This document shows, piece after piece, positions 26,570-44,709 of a DNA stretch of 64,000 nt. The DNA comes from Pseudomonas sp. G2-4 (GTDB lineage Bacteria; Pseudomonadota; Gammaproteobacteria; Pseudomonadales; Pseudomonadaceae). The translations under genes were made by a program, and so were the position numbers. The notes under the pieces are model-generated. The model saw only the letters and a list, made by a program, of their open reading frames with translations, searched no databases and was not told the origin of the DNA. Each line of letters begins with the position of its first letter. Within the stretch, counting starts at the first letter, position 1. The stretch is from contig NZ_CP125957.1 in assembly GCF_030064125.1 (NCBI RefSeq), forward strand, positions 1,240,001-1,304,000, in the 5' to 3' direction.

Positions 26570-28945
26570 ATGAAACGTCTGCTGCTAACTGCGGTTCTCA
26601 CCGTATTGATGATCGCCGAAGTTCACGCCGAGTCCTTCACTATCTCTGATATTCGCGTCAATGGCCTCCAGCGGGTCTCCGCGGGTAGCGTCTTTGGTGC
26701 CTTGCCGTTGAACGTCGGCGAGCAGGCGGATGATCGGCGTCTGGTGGAATCCACTCGTGCGCTGTTCAAAACCGGCTTCTTTCAAGATATCCAACTGGGT
26801 CGTGACGGCAATGTCCTGGTCATCACGGTCGTCGAGCGCCCGTCGGTCGCCAGTATCGAGATCGAAGGCAACAAGGCGATCTCTACTGAAGACCTGATGA
26901 AGGGCCTCAAGCAATCCGGCCTGGCCGAAGGCGAGATCTTCCAGCGCGCCACCCTTGAAGGCGTGCGTAACGAGCTGCAGCGTCAGTACGTCGCCCAGGG
27001 TCGCTACTCGGCCACCGTCGACACCGAAGTGGTGCCGCAACCCCGCAACCGGGTAGGCCTGAAGGTCAATATTAATGAAGGCACCGTGGCGGCGATCCAG
27101 CACATCAACGTGGTGGGCAACACGGTTTTCCCTGACGAAGACCTGATCGACCTGTTTGAACTCAAGACCACCAACTGGCTGTCGTTCTTCAAGAACGACG
27201 ACAAGTACGCCCGTGAAAAACTCTCCGGTGACCTGGAGCGCCTGCGTTCCTACTACCTGGACCGTGGCTACATCAACATGGACATCGCTTCGACCCAGGT
27301 GTCCATCACCCCGGACAAGAAGCACGTCTACATCACCGTCAACGTCAACGAAGGCGAAAAGTACACCGTTCGTGACGTCAAGCTCAGCGGTGACCTGAAG
27401 GTGCCTGAAGACCAGGTCACGTCGCTGCTGTTGGTGCAGAAGGGCCAGGTGTTCTCGCGCAAGCTGATGACCACCACGTCCGAACTGATCACCCGTCGCC
27501 TGGGTAACGAGGGTTACACCTTCGCCAACGTCAACGGCGTGCCGCAGCCGCACGATGAAGACCATACCGTCGATATCACCTTCGCCGTGGATCCGGGCAA
27601 GCGTGCCTACGTCAATCGCATCAACTTCCGTGGCAACACCAAGTCCGAGGACGAGGTGCTGCGCCGTGAGATGCGCCAGATGGAAGGTGGCTGGGCGTCG
27701 ACCTACCTGATCGACCAGTCCAAGACCCGTCTGGAGCGCCTGGGCTTTTTCAAGGAAGTCAACGTCGAGACTCCGGCAGTGCCGGGCGTCGATGACCAGG
27801 TCGATGTGAACTACAGCGTCGAAGAGCAGGCCTCCGGTTCGATCACCGCCAGTGTCGGTTTCGCCCAGAGCGCCGGCCTGATCCTTGGGGGTTCGATCAC
27901 CCAGAACAACTTCCTGGGTACCGGTAACAAGGTCAGCATCGGCTTGACCCGCAGTGAGTACCAGACCCGCTACAACTTCGGTTACGTGGACCCCTACTGG
28001 ACCGCTGACGGTGTGAGCCTGGGCTACAACGCCTTCTATCGCACCACCGACTATGACGAGCTCGACTCCGACATCTCCAGCTATGCCGTGGACAGCCTGG
28101 GTGCAGGCGTCAACGTGGGTTATCCAATCAGCGAGACTTCGCGTCTGACGTTCGGTCTCACCGCCCAGCAGGACGAGATCAGCACCGGGCGTTATACCGT
28201 TGACGAGATTTTTGACTTCGTTGACAAGGAAGGCGACAAGTACCTGAACTTCAAGGCGTCTGTCGGTTGGTCCGAATCGACCCTGAACAAGGGTGTACTG
28301 GCGACTCGTGGCCGTTCCCAGAGTCTGGTTCTGGAAACCACTACGCCAGGCAGCGACCTCTCGTTCTTCAAGCTCGATTATCGCGGTCAGCTGTTCCAGC
28401 CGCTGTCTGATAACTACACCATGCGCCTGCACACCGAGCTGGGCTATGGCGACGGTTACGGTTCGACTGATGGCTTGCCGTTCTACGAGAACTACTATGC
28501 CGGTGGTTTCAACTCGGTTCGTGGCTTCAAGGACAACACCCTGGGCCCACGTAGCACTCCGAGCCAAGGCACCAATCCGGGGACACTTAAGGACCCGGAC
28601 CAGGATCCGCTTCCATTCGGTGGCAACGTGCTGATCCAGGGTGGTGTCGAGGTTCTGTTCCCGATGCCGTTCGTCAAGGATCAACGCTCCCTGCGTACCT
28701 CGGTATTCTGGGACGTAGGTAACGTATTCGACTCTTCGTGCAGTGACACCACCAACGCCAATGGCTCTAAGTCCAACACCAAGTGCAACGACATCAGTCT
28801 GAGCAACATGGCAAGTTCCGTGGGCGTGGGCGTGACCTGGGTCACCGCGCTGGGGCCTTTGAGCTTTGCCTTGGCGATGCCGATCAAGAAACCGGATGAC
28901 GCTGAAACTCAAGTGTTCCAATTCTCCCTCGGCCAGACGTTCTAA
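26570..28945 (+). CDS. bamA: Outer-membrane assembly factor BamA
   Basis: Omp85 protein, 791 residues, core of the BAM complex inserting beta-barrel proteins. Signal peptide MKRLLLTAVLTVLMIAEVHA (residues 1-20), five POTRA domains to about residue 420, then a 16-strand barrel with the lid-lock motif VRGF in FNSVRGFKDN and a C-terminal beta-signal ending in phenylalanine. Two cysteines (CSDTT...TKCND) lie in a late loop. ATG at 26570 with AAAGG upstream. Followed by skp. Confidence 0.98.
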   Translation: MKRLLLTAVLTVLMIAEVHAESFTISDIRVNGLQRVSAGSVFGALPLNVGEQADDRRLVESTRALFKTGFFQDIQLGRDGNVLVITVVERPSVASIEIEGNKAISTEDLMKGLKQSGLAEGEIFQRATLEGVRNELQRQYVAQGRYSATVDTEVVPQPRNRVGLKVNINEGTVAAIQHINVVGNTVFPDEDLIDLFELKTTNWLSFFKNDDKYAREKLSGDLERLRSYYLDRGYINMDIASTQVSITPDKKHVYITVNVNEGEKYTVRDVKLSGDLKVPEDQVTSLLLVQKGQVFSRKLMTTTSELITRRLGNEGYTFANVNGVPQPHDEDHTVDITFAVDPGKRAYVNRINFRGNTKSEDEVLRREMRQMEGGWASTYLIDQSKTRLERLGFFKEVNVETPAVPGVDDQVDVNYSVEEQASGSITASVGFAQSAGLILGGSITQNNFLGTGNKVSIGLTRSEYQTRYNFGYVDPYWTADGVSLGYNAFYRTTDYDELDSDISSYAVDSLGAGVNVGYPISETSRLTFGLTAQQDEISTGRYTVDEIFDFVDKEGDKYLNFKASVGWSESTLNKGVLATRGRSQSLVLETTTPGSDLSFFKLDYRGQLFQPLSDNYTMRLHTELGYGDGYGSTDGLPFYENYYAGGFNSVRGFKDNTLGPRSTPSQGTNPGTLKDPDQDPLPFGGNVLIQGGVEVLFPMPFVKDQRSLRTSVFWDVGNVFDSSCSDTTNANGSKSNTKCNDISLSNMASSVGVGVTWVTALGPLSFALAMPIKKPDDAETQVFQFSLGQTF

Positions 28946-28990
28946 GCGTCTGACCCAAGATAACGACAATGGATTTTGTAGGAGTACATC

Positions 28991-29494
28991 GTGCGTAAGT
29001 TGACTCAATTGGTTCTCCTGGCGACCGTACTGGTCGCAGGCCCGGCTTTTGCCGACATGAAGATTGCCGTGCTGAACTATCAGATGGCCCTGCTGGAATC
29101 CGATGCGGCGAAGAAGTACGCCGTGGATGCCGAGAAGAAATTCGGCCCGCAACTGACCAAGCTTAAAGGCCTGGAAAGCAGCGCCAAGGGTATCCAGGAC
29201 CGCCTGGTAGCCGGTGGCGACAAGATGGCCCAGGGCGAGCGCGAGCGTCTGGAGCTTGAGTTCAAGCAAAAGGCCCGTGATTTCCAGTTCCAGTCCAAGG
29301 AACTGAACGAAGCCAAAGCCGTTGCCGACCGGGAAATGCTCAAGCAGCTCAAGCCGAAACTCGACAGCGCTGTGGAAGAAGTCATCAAGAAAGGTGGTTT
29401 TGACCTGGTGTTCGAGCGTGGCGCAGTGATTGATGTCAAGCCTCAGTACGACATCACGCGTCAGGTCATCGAGCGCATGAATCAGCTGAAGTAA
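28991..29494 (+). CDS. skp: Periplasmic chaperone Skp (OmpH family)
   Basis: Trimeric periplasmic chaperone delivering unfolded outer-membrane proteins to BamA, 167 residues. Signal peptide MRKLTQLVLLATVLVAGPAFA, a short beta segment (MKIAVLNYQ) and a long charged helical hairpin. The start is GTG at 28991 with AGGAG 7 bases before it. Ends 3 bases before lpxD. Confidence 0.95.
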   Translation: MRKLTQLVLLATVLVAGPAFADMKIAVLNYQMALLESDAAKKYAVDAEKKFGPQLTKLKGLESSAKGIQDRLVAGGDKMAQGERERLELEFKQKARDFQFQSKELNEAKAVADREMLKQLKPKLDSAVEEVIKKGGFDLVFERGAVIDVKPQYDITRQVIERMNQLK

Positions 29495-29497
29495 TCC

Positions 29498-30553
29498 ATG
29501 ACCGCGACCATCAAGCTCGGCCAATTGGCCGAGTTCCTCGGCGCCACCCTGCGTGGCGACCCGGAGACGACAATTACTGGGCTAGCCACTTTGCAAGAGG
29601 CTGGCCCAGCTCAGTTGAGCTTTCTGGCAAATCCCCAATACCGCAAGTACCTGGCCGACAGCCGGGCTGCTGCGCTGTTGCTCAAGGCCGCTGATGCCGA
29701 AGGGTTTGCCGGCAATACGCTGATCGTGCCCGATCCGTACCTGGCGTATGCGCGGATTTCCCATCTGTTTGATCCCAAGCCCAAATCAACCCCTGGCATT
29801 CACGCCAGTGCGGTTATCGCGGCAGATGCCGTGGTCGATCCCTCGGCCAGCATCGGTCCTTTTGTGGTCATCGAAAGCGCGGCCCGAGTCGGTGCCGGCG
29901 TCACGCTGGGCGCCCATTGCTTCATCGGCGCGCGCAGCGAGATCGGTGAAGGTGGCTGGCTGGCTCCGCGGGTCACCTTGTATCACGACGTGCGCATCGG
30001 CAAGCGGGTGGTGATCCAGTCTGGCGCGGTACTGGGCGGTGAAGGGTTCGGTTTTGCCAACGAGAAAGGCGTCTGGCAAAAGATCGCCCAGATCGGCGGC
30101 GTCACCGTTGGCGATGATGTGGAAATCGGTGTCAACACGGCGATCGACCGTGGTGCGCTGGCCGATACGATCATTGGCAATGGCGTCAAGCTCGACAACC
30201 AGATCCAGATCGCCCACAACGTCCAGGTGGGTGACCACACGGCCATGGCCGCCTGCGTGGGTATCTCCGGCAGCACCAAGATCGGCAAGCACTGCATGCT
30301 CGCCGGTGGCGTGGGGTTGGTAGGACATATCGAAATCTGTGACAACGTATTCCTGACCGGGATGACCATGGTGACCCACTCGATTACCGAGCCGGGTGCC
30401 TATTCTTCCGGTACGGCGATGCAGCCGGCAGCCGAATGGCGCAAGAGCGCGGCCCGTATTCGTCAGCTCGATGACATCGCGCGACGTCTGCGACAGGTGG
30501 AAAAGCGTGTAGGGGACGTGACCCCTGGCGGTAATGCTTCATCAGATGGCTGA
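29498..30553 (+). CDS. lpxD: UDP-3-O-acylglucosamine N-acyltransferase
   Basis: Third lipid A enzyme, 351 residues. N-terminal uridine-binding domain (to about residue 100, with [16 protein letters not shown]), then a left-handed beta-helix of hexapeptide repeats ([15 protein letters not shown]...) with the catalytic-His region [12 protein letters not shown], and a C-terminal helix. Confidence 0.97.
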   Translation: MTATIKLGQLAEFLGATLRGDPETTITGLATLQEAGPAQLSFLANPQYRKYLADSRAAALLLKAADAEGFAGNTLIVPDPYLAYARISHLFDPKPKSTPGIHASAVIAADAVVDPSASIGPFVVIESAARVGAGVTLGAHCFIGARSEIGEGGWLAPRVTLYHDVRIGKRVVIQSGAVLGGEGFGFANEKGVWQKIAQIGGVTVGDDVEIGVNTAIDRGALADTIIGNGVKLDNQIQIAHNVQVGDHTAMAACVGISGSTKIGKHCMLAGGVGLVGHIEICDNVFLTGMTMVTHSITEPGAYSSGTAMQPAAEWRKSAARIRQLDDIARRLRQVEKRVGDVTPGGNASSDG

Positions 30554-30658
30554 TACCATTTTCATATCAAGTGTGCACAGCCGTTAGGGCTCCTTGATTT
30601 GCTAGCGGAGTGCGCGTCACTCGCGCACCCCCAATCTTTACATAGGCTTCCCCCCGAA

Positions 30659-31099
30659 ATGATGGACATCAACGAGATTCGCGAATACCTGCCTCACCGT
30701 TACCCGTTCCTGTTGGTGGATCGGGTGGTGGACCTGGACGTTGAAGGCAAGCGCATTCGCGCCTACAAGAATGTCAGCATCAACGAGCCGTTCTTCAATG
30801 GTCACTTTCCCGCGCATCCAATCATGCCGGGCGTGCTGATCATCGAAGCGATGGCTCAGGCTGCCGGGATCCTTGGTTTCAAAATGCTCGACGTAAAGCC
30901 AGCCGACGGCACGCTTTATTACTTCGTCGGCTCCGACAAGCTGCGCTTCCGCCAGCCGGTCACCCCGGGCGATCAGTTGATCCTCGAGGCCAGGTTCATC
31001 AGTTGCAAGCGTCAGATCTGGAAGTTCGAATGCCAGGCTTCGGTCGATGGCAAGCCGGTCTGCTCCGCTGAAATCATCTGTGCGGAACGCAAACTATGA
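30659..31099 (+). CDS. fabZ: 3-hydroxyacyl-ACP dehydratase FabZ
   Basis: Hot-dog-fold dehydratase of fatty-acid elongation, 146 residues. Catalytic His/Glu are in [20 protein letters not shown]. Start taken at the first of two adjacent ATGs (30659), matching the usual [17 protein letters not shown]. Its stop overlaps the lpxA start (ATGA). Confidence 0.97.
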   Translation: MMDINEIREYLPHRYPFLLVDRVVDLDVEGKRIRAYKNVSINEPFFNGHFPAHPIMPGVLIIEAMAQAAGILGFKMLDVKPADGTLYYFVGSDKLRFRQPVTPGDQLILEARFISCKRQIWKFECQASVDGKPVCSAEIICAERKL

Positions 31100-31872
31100 G
31101 TTTGATTGACCCTCGCGCAATCATCGATCCGACGGCCGTCCTGGCCGCCGATGTCGAGGTCGGCCCGTGGTCGATCATCGGCGCAGGTGTGGAAATCGGC
31201 GAGGGTACGGTGATTGGTCCCCACGTAATTCTCAAGGGACCCACCCGGATTGGCCGTCACAACCGCATCTACCAGTTTTCTTCGGTAGGCGAGGACACGC
31301 CCGATCTCAAGTACAAAGGTGAAGAAACCCGTCTGGTCATCGGTGATCACAACGTGATTCGCGAGGGCGTGACGATTCACCGTGGCACCGTCCAGGATCG
31401 CAGCGAAACGACCCTGGGCGACCATAACCTGATCATGGCCTACGCTCATATCGGCCATGACAGCGTTATCGGTAACCATTGCATCCTGGTCAACAACACC
31501 GCGCTGGCCGGCCATGTGCATGTGGCTGACTGGGCGATCCTGTCCGGTTTCACCCTGGTGCACCAGTATTGCCATATCGGCGCCCACAGCTTCTCTGGCA
31601 TGGGCACCGCCATCGGCAAGGACGTTCCGGCCTATGTCACCGTGTTTGGCAATCCGGCCGAAGCGCGCAGCATGAACTTCGAAGGCATGCGCCGTCGTGG
31701 TTTCAGCGAAGAGGCGATTACGGCGCTGCGTCGCGCCTACAAGGTGGTGTATCGCCAGGGCCTGACGGTCGAGCAGGCGCTCGCCGAGCTGGCCGAGTCT
31801 TCGGCGCAGCACCCGGAAGTTGCGATATTCCGCGACTCCATCCAGTCTTCGACCCGCGGCATCACTCGTTAA
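31096..31872 (+). CDS. lpxA: UDP-N-acetylglucosamine acyltransferase
   Basis: First committed lipid A enzyme, 258 residues, with hexapeptide repeats from the N-terminus ([19 protein letters not shown]), catalytic His in [17 protein letters not shown] and a C-terminal helical domain. Coupled to fabZ by a four-base overlap; lpxB starts 2 bases after its stop. Confidence 0.98.
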   Translation: MSLIDPRAIIDPTAVLAADVEVGPWSIIGAGVEIGEGTVIGPHVILKGPTRIGRHNRIYQFSSVGEDTPDLKYKGEETRLVIGDHNVIREGVTIHRGTVQDRSETTLGDHNLIMAYAHIGHDSVIGNHCILVNNTALAGHVHVADWAILSGFTLVHQYCHIGAHSFSGMGTAIGKDVPAYVTVFGNPAEARSMNFEGMRRRGFSEEAITALRRAYKVVYRQGLTVEQALAELAESSAQHPEVAIFRDSIQSSTRGITR

Positions 31873-31874
31873 TC

Positions 31875-33005
31875 ATGGCTAATTTGCGTATTGCACTGGT
31901 GGCGGGAGAGGCTTCCGGTGACATTCTGGGCGCCGGTCTGATGCGTGCGCTCAAGGCGCAGCATCCCGCAGTCGAGTTCATTGGCGTCGGCGGGCCGTTG
32001 ATGCAAGCCGAGGGGCTGACTTCTTATTTTCCGATGGAGCGTCTGTCGGTCATGGGCCTGGTGGAGGTGCTCGGCCGCCTGCGGGAGTTGCTGGCCCGTC
32101 GCAAGAAGCTGATCCAGACTCTGATCGATGAAAAACCGGATGTGTTCATCGGCATCGATGCGCCGGATTTCACCCTTAACATCGAACTCAAGTTGCGCCA
32201 GGCTGGTATCAAGACCGTGCATTACGTCAGCCCATCGGTCTGGGCTTGGCGGCAGAAGCGGGTACTGAAAATTCGCGAAGGCTGCGACCTGATGCTGACG
32301 CTGCTGCCGTTCGAAGCCAAATTCTACGAAGAGAAGGGCGTGCCGGTGCGGTTTGTCGGTCATACCCTGGCCGATACCATTCCCCTAGAGGCCGACCGCG
32401 AAGCCGCTCGCCAGGCATTGGGTCTGCCGGAAGGACCGCTGGTGGCCTTGATGCCTGGCAGCCGGGGCGGCGAAGTGAGTCGCCTGGGTGGCTTGTTTTT
32501 CGATGCCGCTGAGCGCCTGCGGGCGATGCGTCCCGGTGTGGGGTTTGTCTTGCCGTGTGCCAATGCGGAGCGCCGGGCCCAGCTTGAGGCGCTTCTGGTC
32601 GGTCGCGATTTGCCGGTTACACTGCTCGACGGTCGCTCCCATGAAGCGTTGGCGGCGTGTGATGCCGTGTTGATTGCTTCCGGCACGGCTACCCTTGAGG
32701 CGTTGTTGTACAAGCGCCCGATGGTGGTCGCTTATCGCCTGGCGCCGCTGACATTCTGGATTCTCAAGCGTATGGTCAAGAGCCCTTACGTCTCCCTGCC
32801 CAACTTGCTGGCCCAGCGCTTGCTGGTGCCCGAGTTGTTGCAGGACGATGCGACCGCCGATGCGCTGGCCAACACACTTTCGCCCCTGATCGACGGCGGC
32901 CAGGAGCAAACCCGGGGCTTCGACGAAATCCACCGCACTTTGCGCCGCGATGCCTCCAACCAGGCGGCGGACGCAGTGCTGACCCTGATCGGCGCAAAAC
33001 AATGA
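31875..33005 (+). CDS. lpxB: Lipid A disaccharide synthase
   Basis: GT19 glycosyltransferase of 376 residues that condenses UDP-2,3-diacylglucosamine with lipid X. N-terminal [15 protein letters not shown], then [25 protein letters not shown] and [15 protein letters not shown] at 31875. The stop overlaps rnhB by four bases (ATGA). Confidence 0.97.
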   Translation: MANLRIALVAGEASGDILGAGLMRALKAQHPAVEFIGVGGPLMQAEGLTSYFPMERLSVMGLVEVLGRLRELLARRKKLIQTLIDEKPDVFIGIDAPDFTLNIELKLRQAGIKTVHYVSPSVWAWRQKRVLKIREGCDLMLTLLPFEAKFYEEKGVPVRFVGHTLADTIPLEADREAARQALGLPEGPLVALMPGSRGGEVSRLGGLFFDAAERLRAMRPGVGFVLPCANAERRAQLEALLVGRDLPVTLLDGRSHEALAACDAVLIASGTATLEALLYKRPMVVAYRLAPLTFWILKRMVKSPYVSLPNLLAQRLLVPELLQDDATADALANTLSPLIDGGQEQTRGFDEIHRTLRRDASNQAADAVLTLIGAKQ

Positions 33006-33643
33006 ACAATGTAAAGCTACAGATGGGCCTGGACTTCAACCTGGTCGCTGAGGTGGAAGAGCTGGTGGCCGGTGTCGATGAAGTCGGGCGCGGCCCGTTG
33101 TGCGGCGCGGTGGTCACGGCGGCGGTGATTCTCGATCCGAACCGGCCAATCCTGGGGCTCAACGACTCCAAGAAGCTCACCGAGGCCCGTCGCGAAAAGC
33201 TCTACGACGAAATCTGTGAGAAAGCCCTGAGCTGGTGCATTGCCCGGGCCGAAGTCGAGGAAATTGACGAACTGAATATCCTGCACGCCACCATGCTCGC
33301 CATGCAGCGTGCCGTGGAAGGCCTGCACATCACGCCGAAGCTCGCGATGATCGATGGCAATCGTTGCCCGAAACTGTCGATGCGCGCCGAAGCGGTCATC
33401 CAGGGCGACGGCAAGGTGCCCGCCATCGCAGCGGCCTCGATCCTGGCCAAGGTCAGCCGTGACCGGGAAATGGCTGCTTTCGAATTGATCTACCCGGGCT
33501 ATGGCATCGGTGGACACAAGGGCTACCCGACCCCCGTTCATCTGGAAGCCCTGGCACGCCTTGGGCCGACGCCCATCCACCGGCGTTCGTTCGCACCGGT
33601 GCGACTGGCCTATGAGGCTCGTGAAGGGTTGGTCGAAAGCTAA
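33002..33643 (+). CDS. rnhB: Ribonuclease HII
   Basis: Removes ribonucleotides from DNA:RNA hybrids, 213 residues. Active-site Asp-Glu in [32 protein letters not shown] and [12 protein letters not shown] are all present. Last gene of the overlapping lpxA-lpxB-rnhB run; the lpx-rnhB-dnaE order is conserved. Confidence 0.97.
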   Translation: MNNVKLQMGLDFNLVAEVEELVAGVDEVGRGPLCGAVVTAAVILDPNRPILGLNDSKKLTEARREKLYDEICEKALSWCIARAEVEEIDELNILHATMLAMQRAVEGLHITPKLAMIDGNRCPKLSMRAEAVIQGDGKVPAIAAASILAKVSRDREMAAFELIYPGYGIGGHKGYPTPVHLEALARLGPTPIHRRSFAPVRLAYEAREGLVES

Positions 33644-33692
33644 AGGCCGATTGCCGGCTGCCATGCGGTTCACTTGAGGTTTGTTGAATCAT

Positions 33693-33782
33693 TGTGGCGA
33701 GGGAGCTTGCTCCCGCTGGGCTGCGCAGCAGCCCTTTCTTATGGGCGCTTCGCACCCAAGCGGGAGCAAGCTCCCTCGCCAC
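33693..33782. repeat. REPIN, REP family B
   Basis: Inverted doublet of TGTGGCGAGGGAGCTTGCTC in the rnhB-dnaE gap, with GGGCTGCGCAGCAGCCC on the inner left and GGGCGCTTCGCACCC on the inner right. Confidence 0.9.
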
Positions 33783-33833
33783 GGATTCAATCACTCCAAT
33801 GAACGACATGGGTTGCAGGCTGATGTTTTACCC

Positions 33834-33857
33834 AAGGCCCGGTACAATCCGGGCCTT
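33834..33857 (+). promoter_or_regulatory. Inverted repeat enclosing a TACAAT -10-like hexamer before dnaE
   Basis: AAGGCCCGG-TACAAT-CCGGGCCTT is a perfect 9-bp inverted repeat whose 6-base loop is a good -10 sequence; GTTGTTTTC follows. It can be read as the dnaE -10 (start 31 bases on) or as a weak terminator for the lpx-rnhB run. No good -35 lies 16-18 bases upstream. Confidence 0.45.
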
Positions 33858-33887
33858 GTTGTTTTCATGACTTAACGCAGGATCACT

Positions 33888-37409
<3,522 letters not shown>

Positions 37410-37558
37410 CGGCCAGGTGCCACTCTGGAAACCAGAACGACCCTGATCTCGACCCGAATTTTTAATCTCGACCTGAACGCGCCTCTCCCTTAAGGTAGGC
37501 GCGAATAGACAACCGGCCGGCCCAAGCTCTCTTGGACGTCGACCCAAGACGGACGCCT

Positions 37559-38506
37559 ATGAACCCGAATTTTCTAGATTTCGAACAGCCGATCGCCGAC
37601 CTGCAAGCCAAGATCGAAGAGTTGCGCTTGGTCGGTAATGACAATTCGCTGAATATCGGCGATGAAATCTCTCGTCTGCAGGACAAAAGCCGCACGCTGA
37701 CCGAAGACATCTTCGGCAAGCTGACCAGCTGGCAGATCGCGCGTCTGGCGCGTCACCCGCGCCGTCCATACACCCTGGACTACATCGAACACATCTTTAC
37801 CGAGTTCGATGAGTTGCACGGCGACCGTCACTTCTCCGACGACGCCGCCATCGTCGGCGGTGTCGCCCGTCTCGACGACCAGCCAGTGATGATTATTGGC
37901 CATCAGAAAGGCCGTGAAGTGCGCGAGAAAGTTCGCCGCAACTTCGGCATGCCGCGCCCTGAAGGCTACCGCAAGGCTTGTCGCCTGATGGAAATGGCCG
38001 AGCGCTTCAAGATGCCGATCCTGACCTTCATCGACACGCCGGGCGCCTACCCGGGCATCGACGCCGAAGAGCGCAACCAGAGCGAGGCAATCGCCTGGAA
38101 CCTGCGCGTGATGGCACGCCTGAAAACCCCGATCATCGCCACTGTGATCGGCGAAGGCGGTTCTGGCGGTGCGTTGGCCATTGGTGTCTGCGATCAACTG
38201 AACATGCTGCAGTACTCCACTTATGCGGTGATCTCGCCGGAAGGCTGCGCCTCGATCCTGTGGAAAACCGCCGAGAAAGCGCCGGATGCCGCTGAAGCCA
38301 TGGGCATCACCGCCGAGCGCCTCAAAGGCCTGGGCATTGTCGATAAAGTGATCAGCGAGCCAGTGGGCGGCGCTCATCGCGACCCGGCAGCGGCGGCGGC
38401 ACTGATTCGCGCCGAGCTGAGTTCGCAACTGTCGATGCTCAAGCAGTTCGACAACGACGCGCTGCTGACCCGTCGCTACGAGCGGTTGATGAGCTACGGT
38501 CTCTGA
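37559..38506 (+). CDS. accA: Acetyl-CoA carboxylase carboxyltransferase alpha subunit
   Basis: Alpha chain of the carboxyltransferase that makes malonyl-CoA, 315 residues. Begins [21 protein letters not shown]; core blocks [23 protein letters not shown] and [13 protein letters not shown] form the oxyanion/CoA site. The ATG at 37559 has only a weak Shine-Dalgarno. It follows dnaE by 149 bases that hold a GCGCCT...AGGCGC hairpin. Confidence 0.97.
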   Translation: MNPNFLDFEQPIADLQAKIEELRLVGNDNSLNIGDEISRLQDKSRTLTEDIFGKLTSWQIARLARHPRRPYTLDYIEHIFTEFDELHGDRHFSDDAAIVGGVARLDDQPVMIIGHQKGREVREKVRRNFGMPRPEGYRKACRLMEMAERFKMPILTFIDTPGAYPGIDAEERNQSEAIAWNLRVMARLKTPIIATVIGEGGSGGALAIGVCDQLNMLQYSTYAVISPEGCASILWKTAEKAPDAAEAMGITAERLKGLGIVDKVISEPVGGAHRDPAAAAALIRAELSSQLSMLKQFDNDALLTRRYERLMSYGL

Positions 38507-38522
38507 TTCGAGCGCTGTACCC

Positions 38523-38612
38523 TGTGGGAGCGAGCTTGCTCGCGATAGCGGTTTACCATTCAACAGATCAGTTGACTGATACGCCGCCATCGCGAGCAAG
38601 CTCGCTCCCACA
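38523..38612. repeat. REPIN, REP family A
   Basis: Inverted doublet in the accA-tilS gap; the right arm ends 25 bases before the tilS start. Confidence 0.9.
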
Positions 38613-38637
38613 TTGATTTGTGTGAAGGCCTGTTCCT

Positions 38638-39942
38638 ATGAATCAGCCCAAGATTGACCTGCCAACCCGGCTCCTCACACAACTGTTTCCCTGGCGCAAC
38701 GCCGCCACCTGGCGCATCGCTTTCTCCGGCGGTCTCGATTCCACCGTCCTGTTGCACCTGCTCGCGTCTCTCTCAAAAAATCACTCCCTGCCAACGCTCA
38801 GTGCGATCCATGTCCATCATGGCCTCCAGGCTGTGGCTGACACCTGGCCGGATCACTGTCGCTTGGTCTGCGAAGCCCTTGGGGTGCCGTTGCAGGTGAT
38901 TCATGTCCAGGTCCAGCCTGGCGCCAGCCTCGAGCGTGCTGCCCGGGAGGCGCGTTACGGCGCTTTCCAGGCGGCAATCCAGAACAATGAAGTGCTGCTC
39001 ACTGCCCAGCACCTCGACGACCAGGCTGAAACCCTGTTGTTTCGTTTGCTGCGCGGGGCAGGGGTGAGGGGCTTGTCGGCGATGCCGAGGCAGCGGCCGT
39101 TGGGCCTGGGATACTTGCTGCGACCATTGCTCGATGTATCCCATGGGGAGTTGCAAGCCTACGCAACGCAACAGGGCTTGAGCTGGATCGAAGATCCTTC
39201 CAATGACGATCACCGATACGCGCGCAATGACCTGCGCCAGCGGGTTTTCCCTGTCTTGACCGAGCGGTGGCCTCAAGCCGCCGTGACCCTGGCGCGCAGT
39301 GCTGCACACATGGGTGAAGCCCAAGGTTTGCTGGATGACCTGGCAAAGATCGATCTGGCCGCCGCTACAACCCCGAGTGTGTTCGACTGGCTTGGCTTGC
39401 GATCGCTTGAACTGGCACCTTTGCAGGCATTGTCACCGGACCGTCAGCGCAATGCATTGAGCCACTGGCTGGCGCCGCTGACGCCGTTGCCCGACAGCGA
39501 TCACTGGTCCGGTTGGGACTCGCTGCGCGATGCCAGGGGCGATGCCCATCCCATCTGGCGCCTTGCCCGCGGAGAGCTGCACCGGACCGGCGGGCGGATC
39601 TGGTGGTTATCCGACCACTGGTTGCGTTCGGCTCCAGGCGCCGTCCAGTGGCCGGATCCAGCGGTACCGCTGTGCTTGCCGGGCAATGGTGGGGTAACGC
39701 TGGACGGCAAGCCGCCTGCGGGCCCGCTTTGCGTGCGCTATCGTCAAGGCGGCGAGGTGATGGAATTACCGGGCCGTGGTCATCGGGATCTCAAGCGCTT
39801 GCTCAATGAAAACGGCGTGCCTGCTTTTGTTCGCGGCCGATTGCCGCTGCTGTATAGGGGCGAGCAATTGCTGGCGGTGGCCAACCTGACCGGGCTCGAC
39901 ACAGACACGGGTGGCAATTGGCAATTGATCTGGACGCCATGA
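38638..39942 (+). CDS. tilS: tRNA(Ile)-lysidine synthase TilS
   Basis: ATP-dependent enzyme that puts lysidine at C34 of the AUA-reading tRNA-Ile, 434 residues. PP-loop motif SGGLDSTVLLH near residue 30, HVHHGL, AQHLDDQAETLLFRLLRGAG and RPLLDVSH..L, then two C-terminal domains, with NENGVPAFVRGRLPLLY near the end. Follows accA as in E. coli. Confidence 0.95.
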   Translation: MNQPKIDLPTRLLTQLFPWRNAATWRIAFSGGLDSTVLLHLLASLSKNHSLPTLSAIHVHHGLQAVADTWPDHCRLVCEALGVPLQVIHVQVQPGASLERAAREARYGAFQAAIQNNEVLLTAQHLDDQAETLLFRLLRGAGVRGLSAMPRQRPLGLGYLLRPLLDVSHGELQAYATQQGLSWIEDPSNDDHRYARNDLRQRVFPVLTERWPQAAVTLARSAAHMGEAQGLLDDLAKIDLAAATTPSVFDWLGLRSLELAPLQALSPDRQRNALSHWLAPLTPLPDSDHWSGWDSLRDARGDAHPIWRLARGELHRTGGRIWWLSDHWLRSAPGAVQWPDPAVPLCLPGNGGVTLDGKPPAGPLCVRYRQGGEVMELPGRGHRDLKRLLNENGVPAFVRGRLPLLYRGEQLLAVANLTGLDTDTGGNWQLIWTP

Positions 39943-39957
39943 AGCCAAGATCTGGGT

Positions 39958-42722
<2,765 letters not shown>

Positions 42723-42807
42723 CGCGGTTTTCTCCGGTAAAGTACCGCTCGATTATCGCTCTGGCCCGCTGGCCGCACTGCTCTTGTGGGAGCCTGGCCT
42801 GCGATGA

Positions 42808-44259
<1,452 letters not shown>

Positions 44260-44341
44260 GCAGTAAATGGTAAAAAGACAGCGGATTGTGTCGAAAAGGT
44301 CGCCCTGGCGGCGGTTTTGCCTCTAATCTGATGCCTTATCA

Positions 44342-44373
44342 AGCACAAGCCTGGTTTTTCCAGGCTTCGTGCT
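44342..44373 (+). other. Strong stem-loop between eno and ftsB
   Basis: AGCAC-A-AGCCTGG, loop TTTTT, CCAGGCT-TC-GTGCT. No T-run follows, so it is probably an mRNA 3' stabiliser or processing site rather than a terminator. The 171-base gap holds no gene. Confidence 0.5.
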
Positions 44374-44430
44374 ATCAGACGTTTCAAAGTTTGGCATGGC
44401 TGTCTTTTTTCACTGGATACCTGATATTCG

Positions 44431-44709
44431 ATGCGCAGTCCCAATTGGTTGTTTCTTGTCTTGCTCCTGTTGCTGGCTGGCCTGCAGTACCGCCTGTGGG
44501 TGGGCAATGGCAGTCTGGCGCAAGTGGCCGACCTGACTCAGCAAATCGCCGACCAGCACGCTGAAAACGAAGCATTGCTGGAGCGTAATCGGGTGATGGA
44601 CGCCGAGGTCAGCGAGTTGAAAAAAGGCATGGAGACCGTTGAAGAGCGGGCTCGCCATGAATTGGGCATGGTCAAGGAGGGTGAAACCCTCTACCAGTTG
44701 GCCCAATGA
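44431..44709 (+). CDS. ftsB: Cell division protein FtsB
   Basis: Bitopic divisome protein of the FtsQLB complex, 92 residues: a single N-terminal membrane helix (NWLFLVLLLLLAGLQYRLWVG) and a periplasmic coiled coil (QVADLTQQIADQHAENEALLERN), ending ELGMVKEGETLYQLAQ. The stop overlaps the ispD start by four bases; the eno-ftsB-ispD order is conserved. Confidence 0.95.
   Translation: MRSPNWLFLVLLLLLAGLQYRLWVGNGSLAQVADLTQQIADQHAENEALLERNRVMDAEVSELKKGMETVEERARHELGMVKEGETLYQLAQ

Noticed and set aside
26585..29524. A 979-codon minus-strand frame opposite bamA-skp
   Set aside because: Shadow of strongly coding plus-strand genes in high-GC DNA; no recognisable domain.
44342..44373. Terminator after eno
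   Set aside because: The stem is strong but no T-run follows on either strand, so it is recorded as a stem-loop only.
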